A stretch of DNA of 64,000 nucleotides, from the NCBI RefSeq assembly GCF_023065955.2, contig NW_026622841.1, forward strand, positions 18,300,501 to 18,364,500. Direction: 5' to 3'. Positions 45,540 to 56,732 of the stretch are shown here, in pieces; within the stretch, counting starts at the first letter, position 1; each line of letters begins with the position of its first letter. Made by a program: the position numbers and the translations under genes. Under the pieces are notes generated by a model, which was given only the letters and a program-made list of their open reading frames with translations, was not told the origin of the DNA and searched no databases. Source of the DNA: Ursus arctos. Its lineage: Eukaryota; Chordata; Mammalia; Carnivora; Ursidae.

Positions 45540-45848
45540 GGATGTGTTTTGCTGCAAGTGACAAGAACTCTGACTCAGGCATCGTAAACATTAAGGTCAT
45601 TTGTTGTCTCACATCATGAGAAGCCTTGAGATAGGGTGTTCACTCCATAGCTCCATTAATGCCATAGGGACCCTTTTCGTCTTTTGGTTTGGTATCCTCA
45701 TGAGGTGGCCTTCTGCCTAGGCAGGCTGGCCTCATGTCTGCAGGATGGCTGCAGCAGTTCCAGCCATCATACCTGGTTATTCCTTCTTGTGAGCAAAGAA
45801 GCCTTTCCCATAAGCCACTAGGAGAACTTCCCTTTTATCTGACTGGTG
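45540..45848 (-). repeat. Ancient interspersed repeat, unnamed, split by a SINE
   Basis: 'gacaagaactctgactcaggcatcgtaaacattaaggtcatttgttgtctcac' and 'gcaggatggctgcagcagttccagcc' recall a familiar mammalian repeat ('aaaagggaatttattggctcatg ... gatggctgcagcagctcc'), which I cannot name with certainty. The matching tail 'gaatcactggcaaggtgaacagg' lies beyond the SINE at 46083-46110. Confidence 0.45.
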
Positions 45849-45865
45849 AGACTGACACCATTTTT

Positions 45866-46063
45866 TTTTTTTTAAAGATTTTATTTATTTATTCGACAGA
45901 GATAGAGACAGCCAGCAAGAGAGGGAACACAAGCAGGGGGAGTGGGAGAGGAAGAAGCAGGCTCATCGTGGAGGAGCCTGATATGGGGCTCGATCCCACA
46001 ACACCGGGATCACGCCCTGAGCCGAAGGCAGGAGCTTAACCACTGTGCCACCCAGGCACCCCA
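45866..46063 (-). repeat. Carnivore SINE (SINEC), 17-bp TSD
   Basis: Reverse CAN-SINE of the young type. The target duplication agactgacaccattttt is perfect at 45849-45865 and 46064-46080. Frame 45734-46039 is mostly SINE. Confidence 0.95.
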
Positions 46064-46124
46064 AGACTGACACCATTTTTAAACGAATCACTGGCAAGGT
46101 GAACAGGATGAAGAAGATTGATGT

Positions 46125-46230
46125 AGAACAGACATTGGCAAACTTTTCCTTAAATGGTCAGTTGGTAAATATTTTAGGCTTTTCTGGTCATGAGGCAAAA
46201 TCGAAGACATGTAAACATTTTAACATTTAA
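46125..46230 (-). repeat. MER1-like hAT DNA transposon end
   Basis: 'ttggcaaacttttccttaaatggtcagttggtaaatattttaggctt' is the same terminal motif as at 11770-11865, in the opposite orientation. Confidence 0.6.
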
Positions 46231-46237
46231 AAACCGT

Positions 46238-46705
46238 TCTGTACTAGACAGGGTTTTTCAGAGACAGAATCAATAGGAAGGTGTATGTATATATATGTGT
46301 GTGTATGTGTGTGTGTGTTTATCTATGTATCTCTCTATGTATCTGTGTATCTATCTATAGAGAGATTTATTTTGAGGAATTAGTTCATATATTTATGGAG
46401 GCTGGCAAGTCCCAAATCTGCAGGGTGGACCAGCAGCCTAGCAACCCAGGGGGAGAGCTGATATGGCAGTTCAGGGCCAAAGGCCATTTGTTAGCATAAT
46501 TGCTTCTTGCTCAGGGAAGGTCAGTCTTTCAGGTCTTCAACTGATTGGATGAGACCCACCCCCATTATGGAGGCCAATCTGCTGTAATCAAAGTCTACCC
46601 ATTTAAATATAAATCCCATCTAAAAACACCCTCACAGAAATATCTGCCATAATATCTGGGCCCTGTGGCCCATCCAAACTGACACAAAATCAGCCATCAC
46701 GCCTC
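46238..46705 (-). repeat. Probable MaLR-type LTR with internal TG/TATC tract
   Basis: 'ctagacagggtttttcagagacagaatcaatagg', 'tggaggctggcaagtccc', 'tcaactgattggatgagacccacc', 'aacaccctcacagaaatatctg' and 'gtggcccatccaaactgacac' match a common mammalian LTR-like repeat that reads antisense here. A TG/TATG/TATC microsatellite lies at 46281-46365. The subfamily is uncertain. Confidence 0.55.
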
Positions 46706-47434
46706 CTTAGCTCTGGGCCACGCACACATGGGTGGGCAGGGTAGATTTGGTCCTGGGCTGTCCTTTGCCAAACTCTGATTTCAACCGATACCTAAGATGG
46801 AAATAGGATAATTTTTCTTATGATTGGGCACCTGAACAAAACATCGGTCAGTTAATAAAGAACGAAGCTGATGGGTAGACAGCCAACCCTGCTACGCCAG
46901 TCCTACCGACTCCACAGAGGTTTTGGTAGACTAAGAAAGAAATGCATTGAGAAACTCGAAAACACTGCATTAGAATGTGGAGCAGAAATCCTGATCCAGC
47001 ACTTCCCCGCCTCAACTGTGGTGTGTGTGTGTGTTTTTTAAATGAGTGACTCAATATTTCCATTTGTCAGCACAAGTGTTGCCCTGTTCTTCTCTTCCTG
47101 TGCAGGAGGCAGGCCATCCTGCTCTCCAGGCATAAGAGAAAGGCAACCTGTGACTTGCTCGTGGAGGGAGTGGGATGGGCTGTGAACACTGCTTCTGTAG
47201 GTGGTGACTACGCCAATTGGGTGCAAGCAGATGCCCTCCATGGAAGAGGAGCTTTTAAAGGACCAGGCGCTGCGAGTTTTGGCAAAGGTGAGTTGCCAGG
47301 GTTCTCTCCCAGCAGGCGAGCTGGGGGTGCTCTCCAGTTGTCCTTTGGGTAAGTGTGCATCCTGGCGGGCTACATGTCCCGTCTAGTCTCGCAGGGCTTT
47401 TTCAATTCAGGTCAAATGACCGGTATTCTAGCAC
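46706..47434. other. No gene or repeat recognised
   Basis: Single-copy-looking DNA; nothing identifiable. Confidence 0.45.
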
Positions 47435-47585
47435 TGGGTACTGTGCTGGGTACTGTGCTGGGCACTGGGAATGTAGATTTGTGTAAGATAAGGTGCCGAC
47501 CCTCCTGACAGGGAAATTTGGAGGTGGAAACAGACACAAACATACTATCATAGGATCCTTGACTGTGATAGGTGCGGGGACACTA
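47435..47585 (-). repeat. L2 fragment with 13-bp tandem duplication
   Basis: 'gtgctgggcactgggaatgtag' followed by 'gaccctcctgacagggaaatttgg' and 'aaacagacacaaac' matches antisense L2. The unit gtactgtgctggg is duplicated at about 47438-47463. Confidence 0.6.
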
Positions 47586-47634
47586 GCATCTGAGTGCACA
47601 CTTGGAAATGTAGGAGGGATGTTTTTCCTTTCCA

Positions 47635-47740
47635 CAACCACTGGGGGATATCTGTGACATTTGGTGCCTGGTTGCTGGGGTGTCAAGTGTCCCACAGTGC
47701 ATGGGATGGTCACGTACAACAAAGAATTGACTCACTTGAA
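47635..47740 (+). repeat. MER20-like hAT fragment
   Basis: 'gggggatatctgtgacatttgg' and 'acagtgcatgggatggtcacgtacaacaaagaattgac' resemble the inner and 3' parts of MER20. Confidence 0.5.
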
Positions 47741-50089
47741 ATACCACTAGTTCATAGAAACGAGCTAAGGGATTGGACGATGCTCTCTCAGTGGGGAAGT
47801 CGAAGGAAGCTCTGACACCAGCCCCTTCCCTCCTTCCTACCTGAGGGGTCTGACGCCCGCAGGACAAGAAAGCTGGAATCTGCGGGGCTCCTTACTTTGG
47901 GTAAAGCTCATGTTTCTGCTGAAATTCAGGAAAGAACTAGGATTAGCTTTGGTGAAACAGGGACTCCACTTACAGTTTTTCAAGTGTGAATTGCACAACT
48001 CCAGGGGGAGCCACTCATGTTTCAATCACTGTTGATTTATGTAGCTATTTCCTGGCAGCTGGTGGTAAAGTACCCGGAGAAAGGGATCCTTACGGATTCT
48101 CACTGAGCCCGAGGCAGGGCTGGGCTATAGGGTGGCGAGAATGACATGTAGGTGGCATCCGGTGTGGAGAAGACTGGGTGGTGGGACTCAGGCAGCTGAC
48201 CACGGTGATGACTGTGGCCAAGGAAGGATTCTGGTCTCTGGTCAACCCGTTGCAGGAGTGGCGAAGTAACAGGGCTTCAGCAGGCTTCATCCTGACGGGG
48301 GACATGTTCAAGTTTCCACTCAGAGTGAGAGAAATGCCCAGGGGCCTTTGCTCCCCTTCACTGACTCATATGGGAGGGACTTGGTCTCCGGTGGGAGGAA
48401 ACACACTGTTCCGACTACACACAGAGGCAGATGGACCCTCCCCCAAATCTGGTGGCCTGTGCACACCGAAAGGGGATGAAGAGGTTTGTTACTCCCCCAG
48501 GCACTCCAGCTTCCATAGGCAACTCTCCCCACAGTCCCGTTCACTTATGCTCAGGATTTATCTGCCACCAAAATGGGTTTAACCTTCTGAGCTTCAGTTT
48601 GGCACCTCATGCTTTTCCAAGGGAGAGAGCAGGGCAGGCTGCTCAAGCAGGTCCCTAATAACCTCCCATGACATGGGGGAAGGGGCATGCTGTGCTGAGT
48701 GTCCCCAGGCACAAGGCTTGCAGGATTTGACTCTCCCGCAGTGCCAAATGAGAGAGCGTTCAGAGAGTACTCAGTATTTCCATACCAACTTGCCCAGATG
48801 TGGGGCGCCTCTGGAAGAGGGAGGGGTGAGACTTAATAGCTGTCAGCAGTCACACAAAACAGTGAACTCAGACCCCTTATTACGTACATCCTGTCTCTTT
48901 AGGACACAGCCTTGGTTATGCTCAGACATTTGGGAAGATGGCCAGGGAGGAGGGAAATAGAGCCTTTAGGGCCCTTTCTTTTGCATGGCTCTACTTCTAC
49001 CTACTCGGGGAAGAATGCCAGAAGGTGGGAAACTGAGGCTGGCTTAGTTCAGGGAGGCATGGGGTCCAGTGGCTCTCGCGTAGTTGGGTAACACAGGACT
49101 CACTAGGGCATGTTTGAGCCAGAATCATTGAAACTGAGAGACATAAGATCTGCTTTAGCTCTTGGGTCCTGGAACTTTCCCTGTGCTCAATTCCTTGGGC
49201 ACATCCATTAATGAGTGCTGAACATTTTCTGGAGACAGGATCAGGGTGGTGTGCTTAACCAGGGTCCATATTAAGAAGTGATATGCTGAGACTTGGTTTC
49301 CACACCTCCCAAAATGAAAAGTGGCACCGCTCTTAGCTTTCCTCTGGAGGCTGAAAAATAAAATGATGAATTGAACGCTTAATGCATTGCAAGCTAAATG
49401 CACTTGGGGATATAAGCGAACAAGAAAAGAAAGGAGGCAGAGTTATTGAGGCAACAATTCAGCTTTAATTGCGTTTGATATAGACCACCCTTTAAAAATA
49501 GTTTGGTCGGTTAAAGGCTGTAGTAATTTATGGAACTATCTTATTGCTTCCAGGGAAGTTGACAAGTCTGGACTGAATCAGGAGAATCAGCATAAATCTC
49601 AGCCGATGCCTAATTTTAGAGATGTCTGGTCCTTGAAGGAGTCTTGCCACAGCCAGATGGGGTGGGAGACAACATTTGAGGATGGAAAAGCATGAGGTGC
49701 CAAACTGAAGCTCAAAAGGTTAAACCCATTTTTGTGGCTGATAAATCCTGAGCAAAAATAAATCGGATTTTGGGGGAGAGTTGTGTATGTAAGCTGGAGT
49801 GCCTGGGGGAGGCTGCAGGAGTCTTGAAAAAATCATAGGGAATTTTTTAAATTCCTCCAGGCCTGGGTGTTGTTCATCTCAAAAAAACCGAGCTCCTTCT
49901 CCCCGAGAGCTGCCCCAAACAAGGTAGCAAGGGAACCACGGGCTCTCCAGGACTTTGCTTCCTTACCTGTTCACTACAGACATGCCCTTCTCCTCTGTTA
50001 GCAAGACTTCCATGGCCTGCTGAGGTCACTCGTCATTGCTGAGATGTTTGCCTTCTTATGGCCTGGAGAAATAAGGCCCTTCTGGAGCG
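47741..50089. other. 2.3 kb repeat-poor DNA, no gene recognised
   Basis: No interspersed repeat identified. Plus frame 48178-48582 is open for 134 codons but has no domain. The segment 49400-49870 is AT-rich, free of recognisable repeats and could be a conserved noncoding element; this cannot be tested by eye. Confidence 0.4.
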
Positions 50090-50260
50090 TTCTTCTACTT
50101 TTAAGTTCTCTGTTACATGGTGTTCCATGTCAATTTGTTTACATCTCTGCTTCTAGAAGTTTTCAAAGGAAAGCCTGCATCCCATTCGTCTGTGCAGAGC
50201 TTGCTGTATCATAGCACTTGGCACTTGGCAAGAGTTCAGTTATGATAAGAGTTGAGCTCA
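50090..50260 (+). repeat. Possible L2 3' end
   Basis: 'tgtttacatctctgcttctagaag' and 'cagagcttgctgtatcatagcacttggcacttggc' resemble the sense L2 terminus. Confidence 0.4.
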
Positions 50261-50597
50261 ACTCAAAGGATTAGTCTGGGGGTCTTAATGGTAGATGATA
50301 GCTCTTAGACTCTATAATTTTAAATCCAACTCGATGAGGCCATATGGAGAAGGGCATGTAAGTGCTGACATGACCTTTGTACTTCTCAGAACATCGGTTG
50401 CAGTGCACTCGTTATTCTGATTGTGTTTATTATTATTTTCATTTTCTTCTTCTGGAGGAAGGGACAACAGGAGCAAAGAGACTTTCTGAAGGGGTTGAAG
50501 AACTGCTTATTCATTTAAGGGGTAGTATTACCAGGAACAAAATCACTGAGGATCGTGTTATAATATATTTGAAGTTTAAGATTGTGATGGATTTGGG
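50261..50597. other. No gene or repeat recognised
   Basis: Single-copy-looking DNA; nothing identifiable. Confidence 0.45.
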
Positions 50598-50765
50598 AAG
50601 TGTTTCTCAAGACTTTGTTCCCAGACCATCTGCCTCAGAATCTTTTGCTTAATGCATATTCCTGGGCCGTGGTCCTAGACCTATGGAATCAGAAGCTCTT
50701 TGGGTGTGCCCAGGATTCCGCACTTTAAGCAAATTCTTTGGGTGACACCAATGTACACTAAAGTT
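50598..50765. repeat. MER5-type hAT element
   Basis: 'gtgtttctcaagactttgttcccagaccatctgcctcagaatc', 'atgcatattcctgggcc' and 'ggaatcagaagctctttgggtg' follow MER5A. Second MER5-type copy in the window (see 37835-37972). Confidence 0.65.
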
Positions 50766-50939
50766 ATAAAATAACTTTGGTGGGCTTGGGAATGGGGGGA
50801 ATTTAACCCAAGCAGCACAATCACGTGTGGATTTGTTGTGGTGCAAGGGACAGAGCCAAGTCTTTAGAGTTCTAAGTTTCTGCATGGAAATCCTCAGTGG
50901 AATGCTTGTTAGCTTCATGGCCACCAGCAAATAATATCA

Positions 50940-51055
50940 TCTGTCTCAGCTTCTCTTTCCCCATCTGTGAAATGGGGACACTAATGTCTTCCTTGTTGTA
51001 AAGACGAACGCAAATATATGTAAAGGGCCTGGATGTAGAAGGTGTTCAATCAGTG
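50940..51055 (+). repeat. MIR 3' half
   Basis: 'ctctttccccatctgtgaaatggggacactaatgtc' and 'atgtaaagggcctggatgtagaaggtgttcaatcag' match MIR. Confidence 0.65.
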
Positions 51056-51344
51056 ATGGTAGAGATGACTTTTGGTAGCAGCCATCAGAAGGATGTCATC
51101 CCAGTTTTAATGGGCATTTACCTGTTGGGGGAAGGAAGAGAACTTCCTAGTAAGATCCTTTACAGGACTAAGATGGTTGAGGATGAGATGTGTAGAATAG
51201 AGGGAGCTAACTTTTTTGATGACATTCCTAAGACTCGTAGAGAATGTTTCTCTGAGGATGTTTATGGCACATCTTCACCGGAAGGATTGCTATAATGTTT
51301 CTAGTGTGTCAAGAAATTAAGGAACCTCCATTCCTTTTATTTTT
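51056..51344. other. Unexplained 80-codon plus-strand frame
   Basis: Between MIR and L1M. Frame 51053-51295 is open with a varied residue composition (for example ILYRTKMVEDEMCRIEG), but I recognise no family and see no splice context. Probably chance. Confidence 0.3.
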
Positions 51345-53400
51345 ATTCATTTTTAAGTTTTTAAAAACATTTCATCATATAAAACTTAAAGTTTTATATG
51401 AAAATAGGTGAGTATAGCAAACTTCTACATGCCCATCACGCACGTTCAATGATTATCAGCTCTTGGCTAATGTCAGTTGTACCACCTGCTCTGAATGGAT
51501 TACTTTGGAGCAAATTCCTAACATCATATTCTTGCATCCATAAACATTTTAGGATGTGACTCTACAACAGACAAACTTTTTAAAGAAAAAATAAATAACA
51601 ATAATACCATTATTAATCAAGAATTAAAAATGTCTTTAATATCATCGAATACCTGTCAGTGTTCAAATTTCTCCAATTGCCTACAGTCTTTTTAATTTTT
51701 TTTACTTTTTTTGCTAGTATCAGGGTCCAACCAATGTCCATATATTACCATTAATTCATGTCTTTAAATTTTTTAAAAAGATTTATTTATTTGGGAGCAG
51801 CGGGAGGGTCGGAGGGAGAGGAAGAGAAATCCAAGGAGGTTCCGCACTCAGCGCAGACCCTATGTGGGACTCGATTTCACAACCCTGAGATCAGACCTGA
51901 ACTGAAACCAAAGTCAGATGTTTAGCTGACTGGGCCACCTAGGCATCTCGATGTCTCTTAAATTTTTAAAAAATACATTAATTTCCTCCTCGATATCATT
52001 TTGTTCCCTTGAAATTTGTTTGTTGATGAGTTTTCCACAGTCTGAATTTTGCCGATCACATCCCTATGGAGCAGTGCCTTTGTGCTCTGCATTTTCTAGA
52101 ACTAGTAGTGAGGTCTAGAGGCTTGATTGGATTCAGGTATGATTATTTGGCAAGAATACTTCATAAATAGAATTTCTTCCATTGGTAGGCATAGGATGTC
52201 TAGTGTGTGTGTGTGTGTGTGTGTGAGATGTGAACAGCCATTGATAATCATTGTCTAGATCCATTCATTTACTAAGGACAACTATTATAATTTTATCTTA
52301 TCTTGTTAATTACTTATCCAAAGTACATCTTCAAAATGAAACTTTACTTTATCAACTATTTGGTTATTCAGATGTATAATTTCTATAGGAAAGTCAGTAT
52401 AAATGCTTTTTTTAATACAAATTATTTTTTCAGAATAATTAGTTGGTTCTTCAGCATTTTCCAGTTACTGACTTTTAAAAAACATAAACTCATGGATTTA
52501 AACATTTTTGATGTGTTTGAATCCATTGGAATATTATTTATGTTCTGAATGTGTCATGCTTGGCCAGCGGGAGCCTCTTCAAACTGGCCTTTGAGAGCTT
52601 CTAAGGTGACGTGAGTAGATTTCGCAGCGTCCTTGCTTTCTGATATGGCAGAATGTTTTAGGCTCATCTTGTACATTTTCCCTTCCAACCTGAAATCAGT
52701 TATTTCTCCCAGAAAATGGTATTTAGTAACCATAATCTGGGGGCTAAGAGCACCTCATTGCTGCTATGTTGGTTTACTGATTCCAGGTTTTTTCAGTGGA
52801 CAGAACTAGAAAATAAATATTTTTTTGGTATGTCGTGATTCTATATTGATTTTTGGTTCATATTCAGGGCTAAAGGACTTTTCGTTCTTTCCTCTGTATC
52901 TCTTTCTCTTATGCCTAAGTCTTGATTCTCAATAATGACAAATAATTGTTTGTTTTATCCTACAATATATACAAAAGAGTTTTGGAATAAAATACCAAGA
53001 CAATCATCAAAAATATCTGGAAAGAGTTTAAGATTATTTTTGCAGCTCTTTTGTCCGGAGGGTGTTTTCCATTAGGCTGTAGAGTCAATGTCTGTGTTTT
53101 AAAGTCACTAGACTGCTGTTTGTATGGTTACATTGCCTCATCAAAACACAGACTCATGTGTTTCATTTTGCTGGTGAATGTCAGGATTTTCTTTTTTACA
53201 ACTTAATTTTCTTGGTAATTGTGTAAATATTTACATAGTTTCAAAGTTAAATCTGCAAAACCAGGTATAATCATATAAGTCCTGCTTCTATTCTTATTTC
53301 CTCCACCCTATTTCCTTCACTTACCAAAGACAATCCATTTTCTATATTTTCGTGGTTTGTCTTTCTATTTTTTAAATAGAAGAAGATTCATGTGCACATG
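51345..53400 (-). repeat. Old L1M LINE 3' region, about 1.9 kb plus a nested SINE
   Basis: Antisense L1M (L1MC/L1ME group) recognisable over a long distance: 'tgcccatcacgcacgttcaatgattatcag', 'gtgttcaaatttctccaattg', 'gaggtctagaggcttgattggattcagg', 'cttggccagcgggagcctcttcaaactggc', 'ggctcatcttgtacattttccc', 'gtgtaaatatttacatagtttcaaag'. Interrupted by the SINE at 51776-51950. A (GT)n tract lies at 52203-52225. Confidence 0.8.
51776..51950 (-). repeat. Older carnivore SINE (SINEC) inside L1M
   Basis: Reverse CAN-SINE of the diverged type: 'aaaaagatttatttatttggg', 'cgatttcacaaccctgagatcagacctgaactg', 'tgggccacctaggcatctc'. Diverged target duplication atgtct(c)ttaaattttt at about 51758-51775 and 51951-51967. 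Confidence 0.88.
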
Positions 53401-53419
53401 CACAGACATACACATTTAC

Positions 53420-53570
53420 ATCAGTGTTTCTTAACCCAGATGAAATTGGTATTTTGGACTGGATAATGTTTTGTTGTGGACGGTCATTCTGTGTACTATT
53501 GCAGCACCCCTGTTCTCTGTCCATTAGATACCAGTAGCATAGCTTCAGTTTTGACAACTTAAACTGTCTT
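53420..53570 (-). repeat. MER20 hAT element, left part
   Basis: 'tttcttaacccagatgaaattggtattttggactggataatgttttgttgtgg', 'ttctctgtccattagataccagtagcat' is antisense MER20. It continues as 'atgtctttagacattgccaaatgtccctgtgggc' at 53798-53831 after the SINE. Confidence 0.8.
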
Positions 53571-53634
53571 TTTTTCTTTTTTAAAAATTTTATCTATTTA
53601 TTTTTTTGAGAGAGAGAGAGTAGGGGGAGGGGCA

Positions 53635-53669
<35 letters not shown>

Positions 53670-53794
53670 TCCCAAGCAGACTCTGCACTGAGTGTGGAGC
53701 CTGGCACAGGGCTCAATCTCATGACCCTGAGATCATGACTTGAGCCGAAATCAAGAGTCAGACGCTTAACCTACTGAGCCACCCAGGTGCCCCC
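53571..53794 (-). repeat. Carnivore SINE (SINEC) inside MER20
   Basis: Reverse CAN-SINE of the older type with an expanded GA run (about 53638-53666). Target duplication aaa(c/a)tgtctt at 53561-53570 and 53795-53804, both copies being MER20 sequence. Confidence 0.92.
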
Positions 53795-53845
53795 AAAATG
53801 TCTTTAGACATTGCCAAATGTCCCTGTGGGCACAGTTCTATCTGA
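53795..53845 (-). repeat. MER20 hAT element, right part
   Basis: Remainder of the MER20 begun at 53420: 'tctttagacattgccaaatgtccctgtgggcac'. Confidence 0.75.
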
Positions 53846-54119
53846 TTGATATATATGTACATTTGTAAATATGCTTATTGACGTATTCGTTTTCCCCTCC
53901 AACTTCTTAGATGCACAGCAGCAAATTATACCCATTTTCTTTACCTTCTTTAAATTTAATTTTTTAAAAATTTTCAACAAATTTCATTATCCACATGCAA
54001 AATCAACAAGGACTGTTTTTGCCTGAAGCATACTTCAGAATCCATGGTTCTAAATGATATATAGAAAACATTCCTTCCCAGAAAAGTGGAATACACACTT
54101 TCCTTAAGTACACATAGAA
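53846..54119. other. No gene; AT-rich
   Basis: AT-rich DNA; the last part may belong to the L1M that follows. Confidence 0.4.
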
Positions 54120-54900
54120 GCCCCTGGTTCAATTGCAAAAAAGAGACATAGCAAATATTACAGATTTAAGAAGACTGAAATTGTACCAAGTGTATTTTCC
54201 AACCACAGTGGTACGAAAGTGAAGATCAAGCACAAAACAAAGTTGGAAAATCTAACAATGTAAATACTAAATGTTTAATATGTAAATACTAAGCAACACA
54301 CTGTGGTACAAGCAGTGGGACAAATAACAAATGAAATAGCAAATCAAAATATTCTCAAAGCAGAAGAAAAAGAAAACACACTATTCCAAAACCTATGGGA
54401 TGTGGCAGAAGCAGATGTTAGAGTGAAATTTATGCTATAAATGCTTGTATTAAGAAAAAAAGTTCAACTAGATGACATTACACCACAAGGAACTAGAAAA
54501 AGAAGACACTTAGCTGAAAAAATCAGTGAAGGAAGGAAATAACAAACAAAAATCAGAAATAAATAGAACAGAGACCAGAATAAACAGTAACATAACATTG
54601 AAAGTAATGACCAGTTTTTCCAAAAGAATAAACAAAGTTGGCAATGCTTTAACTACATTGAGGGGGAAAAAAAAAAGACTCAAACCGAAATGAGAAATGG
54701 AAGAGAAAGCGATACAACAGCTAACCACCGAAATACAGAGTGTGATAACAGGTGACTATGAATAATTGCATATTAACAAATCGGAGAACTTGGGGGAAAA
54801 AACCCCAGATAATTCCTAAAAACACACAAGTTACCAAGATCGAATCATGAAATCTTGATTTCAAGAAATAGGAAATCTTTTTTGACCAATAGCAAGAATG
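54120..54900 (+). repeat. Old L1M ORF2 fragment
   Basis: Sense ORF2: 'caaccacagtggtacgaaagtg', 'aaacacactattccaaaacctatgggatgtggcagaagcag', 'aaggaactagaaaaagaagac', 'gaagg-aaggaaataacaaac', 'agaatcatg'-type end at about 54845. It is more than 20 percent diverged by eye; no frame is intact. Confidence 0.75.
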
Positions 54901-54904
54901 AAAG

Positions 54905-55245
54905 TTGAATTAGGAATCCACCTGACCTTTTTTGCTCGACAAAATGCATCCTGGGGATTACTCCTGAGTATTACGCAGAAATAGTTTTCCTTCCTTTTTC
55001 CAGCTGTATAGTATTCCACTGCCCCATTCCACCCTGTGTTTTAGCATTTTTCCCCAGCTTTTATACAGAGGTACACAGAATAAGTCCACAACTATTTGGG
55101 CTAGCACCCAGAGAGAGTTTCAGTTTTCCAAGCGCTGAGAAAAATTGTACAACACACTTTAAAAAACAGAGTAATTATCTTCCTCTTGCCCCATCAGCAT
55201 TTTGTTTAGTGCGACAAGTTTCGCCCTCCCCCATCAACAACTATT
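54905..55245 (-). repeat. Possible L1M fragment
   Basis: 'agctgtatagtattccactgcccc' and the later 'cttgccccatcagcattttg' recall antisense L1 3' sequence, but similarity is weak. Confidence 0.35.
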
Positions 55246-55255
55246 AAAAAGAATT

Positions 55256-55460
55256 GGGGCGCCTGGGTGGCTCAGTCAGTTGAGTGTCTGCCTTCGGCTC
55301 AGGTCGTGATCTCTGGTTCCTGGGATTGAGCCCCATGTCAGGCTCCCAGCTGAGTGGGGAGTCTTTCTGCCCCCCCCCCCACTTGTGCTCTCTTTCTCTC
55401 ACTCTTTCTCTTTTTCTCTCTCCCTCCCCCTGAAATAAATAAATAAAATCTTCAAAAAAA
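55256..55460 (+). repeat. Carnivore SINE (SINEC) with C13 run
   Basis: Sense CAN-SINE: 'ggggcgcctgggtggctcagtcagttgag' head, a run of C at about 55369-55380, a CT-rich tail and 'aataaataaataaaatcttc'. A short possible target duplication aaaa(g/a)aatt is at about 55247-55255 and 55453-55461. Confidence 0.9.
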
Positions 55461-56516
55461 TTCTATTCTTAAAGCTCAGAATTTTTTAAAATTTAAGAGT
55501 ACATTTCTGGCATTTTCTTAATTATTGTCATTAATTTCTGAACCTGGATCTAGTTAGGCTCTTGTTTGCTAATCTGCAATGTACACATTTAAGCTGCCCC
55601 AAGCATTATCATTTTACTTTTTAATTTTTCCTTTTCAGAACTTTCTGGATTTTTCTCTCATTGTACAGAGGAGAGTTTTCCGTTCACTACAGTGGCCCTC
55701 AAGCCTTCTCATCAACTGCGAGGATCAAGGAATTATTCCAAATTTCTAAGTGGGATTAAATTTAGGAATTTGGAATTCCAGTCACTGCTATCAAATAGCG
55801 GCTAAAAATGTTGGTTTCCTCCGAAGATCAGCAGGCAGAAGGATGTTACAGGATATGAGGTGGGACAAGGAGCTCCCTTGGTGCCTGAACAATCCTCAGA
55901 ATGAGGATTCTGAGGCCAGCCCGAACAGAGCCCCCAGCTGGGCCAGAGGAAATTAGGCCTCAGCTTCCATTGGGGGAGACAGAGGAGCCCTGAGCTTTTC
56001 AGGGATGCTGGGCTGATTCTTTCACCAGTTCACAGCAGCCTGGGAGCAGAGCAACCTGCTATCCCTGACAAATGAGAAGGCCAGGCTCAAATTAATTATT
56101 TTGGCACTATTATCATACAGACCAATTCAGTACATTTACTTAAAGCTGAATATTAAAACCTATTTATTTTCTCTTCTAACTCATAAGCTGTCTCCCCTGC
56201 CCCTGCCCAAAATGGGTTACATTATGAAAGCTGAAACTTCAGGAAATTCCTCATTTCCATATGAATATCTCATTCTGCAGTTTGAAAAAGTACAAAAGTA
56301 TAAAATGTACCTCATTTTGACATGGCCCCCAGGAGAAAGAGTTAAAGGAGATTTTGCTAAGGGTGTGTGTGTGCTGAGTTGTCAGAAAAGAGAGCGTGCA
56401 ATAAAGACTATGATCTTTCCTATTTTTAAAAGGAAATATTTTGTAAGAACGAGGCATGAAATCTGCCAACTCACTTTAGGATGTCATTTTCCCAATGACC
56501 CTCGAATTGTTTCATC
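55461..56516. other. No gene or repeat recognised
   Basis: Single-copy-looking DNA. The 200-codon plus frame 56101-56703 starts at TTG, has no domain and ends inside a SINE. Confidence 0.45.
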
Positions 56517-56533
56517 AAAATCTTTTCCTATCT

Positions 56534-56715
56534 GGGGCGCCTGGGTGGCACAGTCGTTAAGCGTCTGCCTTTGGCTCAGGGCGTGGTCCCGGTGTTCTGG
56601 GATCGAGCCCCACATCAGGCTCCTCTGCTGGGAGCCTGCTTCTTCCTCTCCCACTCCCCCTGCTTGTGTTCCCTCTCTCCCTGGCTGTCAAATAAATAAA
56701 TAAAATTTTTTAAAA
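56534..56715 (+). repeat. Carnivore SINE (SINEC), 17-bp TSD
   Basis: Sense copy of the young type: 'ggggcgcctgggtggcacagtcgttaagc' to 'caaataaataaataaaatttttt'. The target duplication aaaatcttttcctatct is perfect at 56517-56533 and 56716-56732. Confidence 0.95.
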
Positions 56716-56732
56716 AAAATCTTTTCCTATCT

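Noticed and set aside
48178..48582. 134-codon plus-strand frame
   Set aside because: GC-moderate DNA where such lengths arise by chance; no family recognised and the opposite strand is also open.
56101..56703. 200-codon plus-strand frame
   Set aside because: It opens at TTG, shows no domain, and its last 57 or so codons are a translated SINE (56534 onward).
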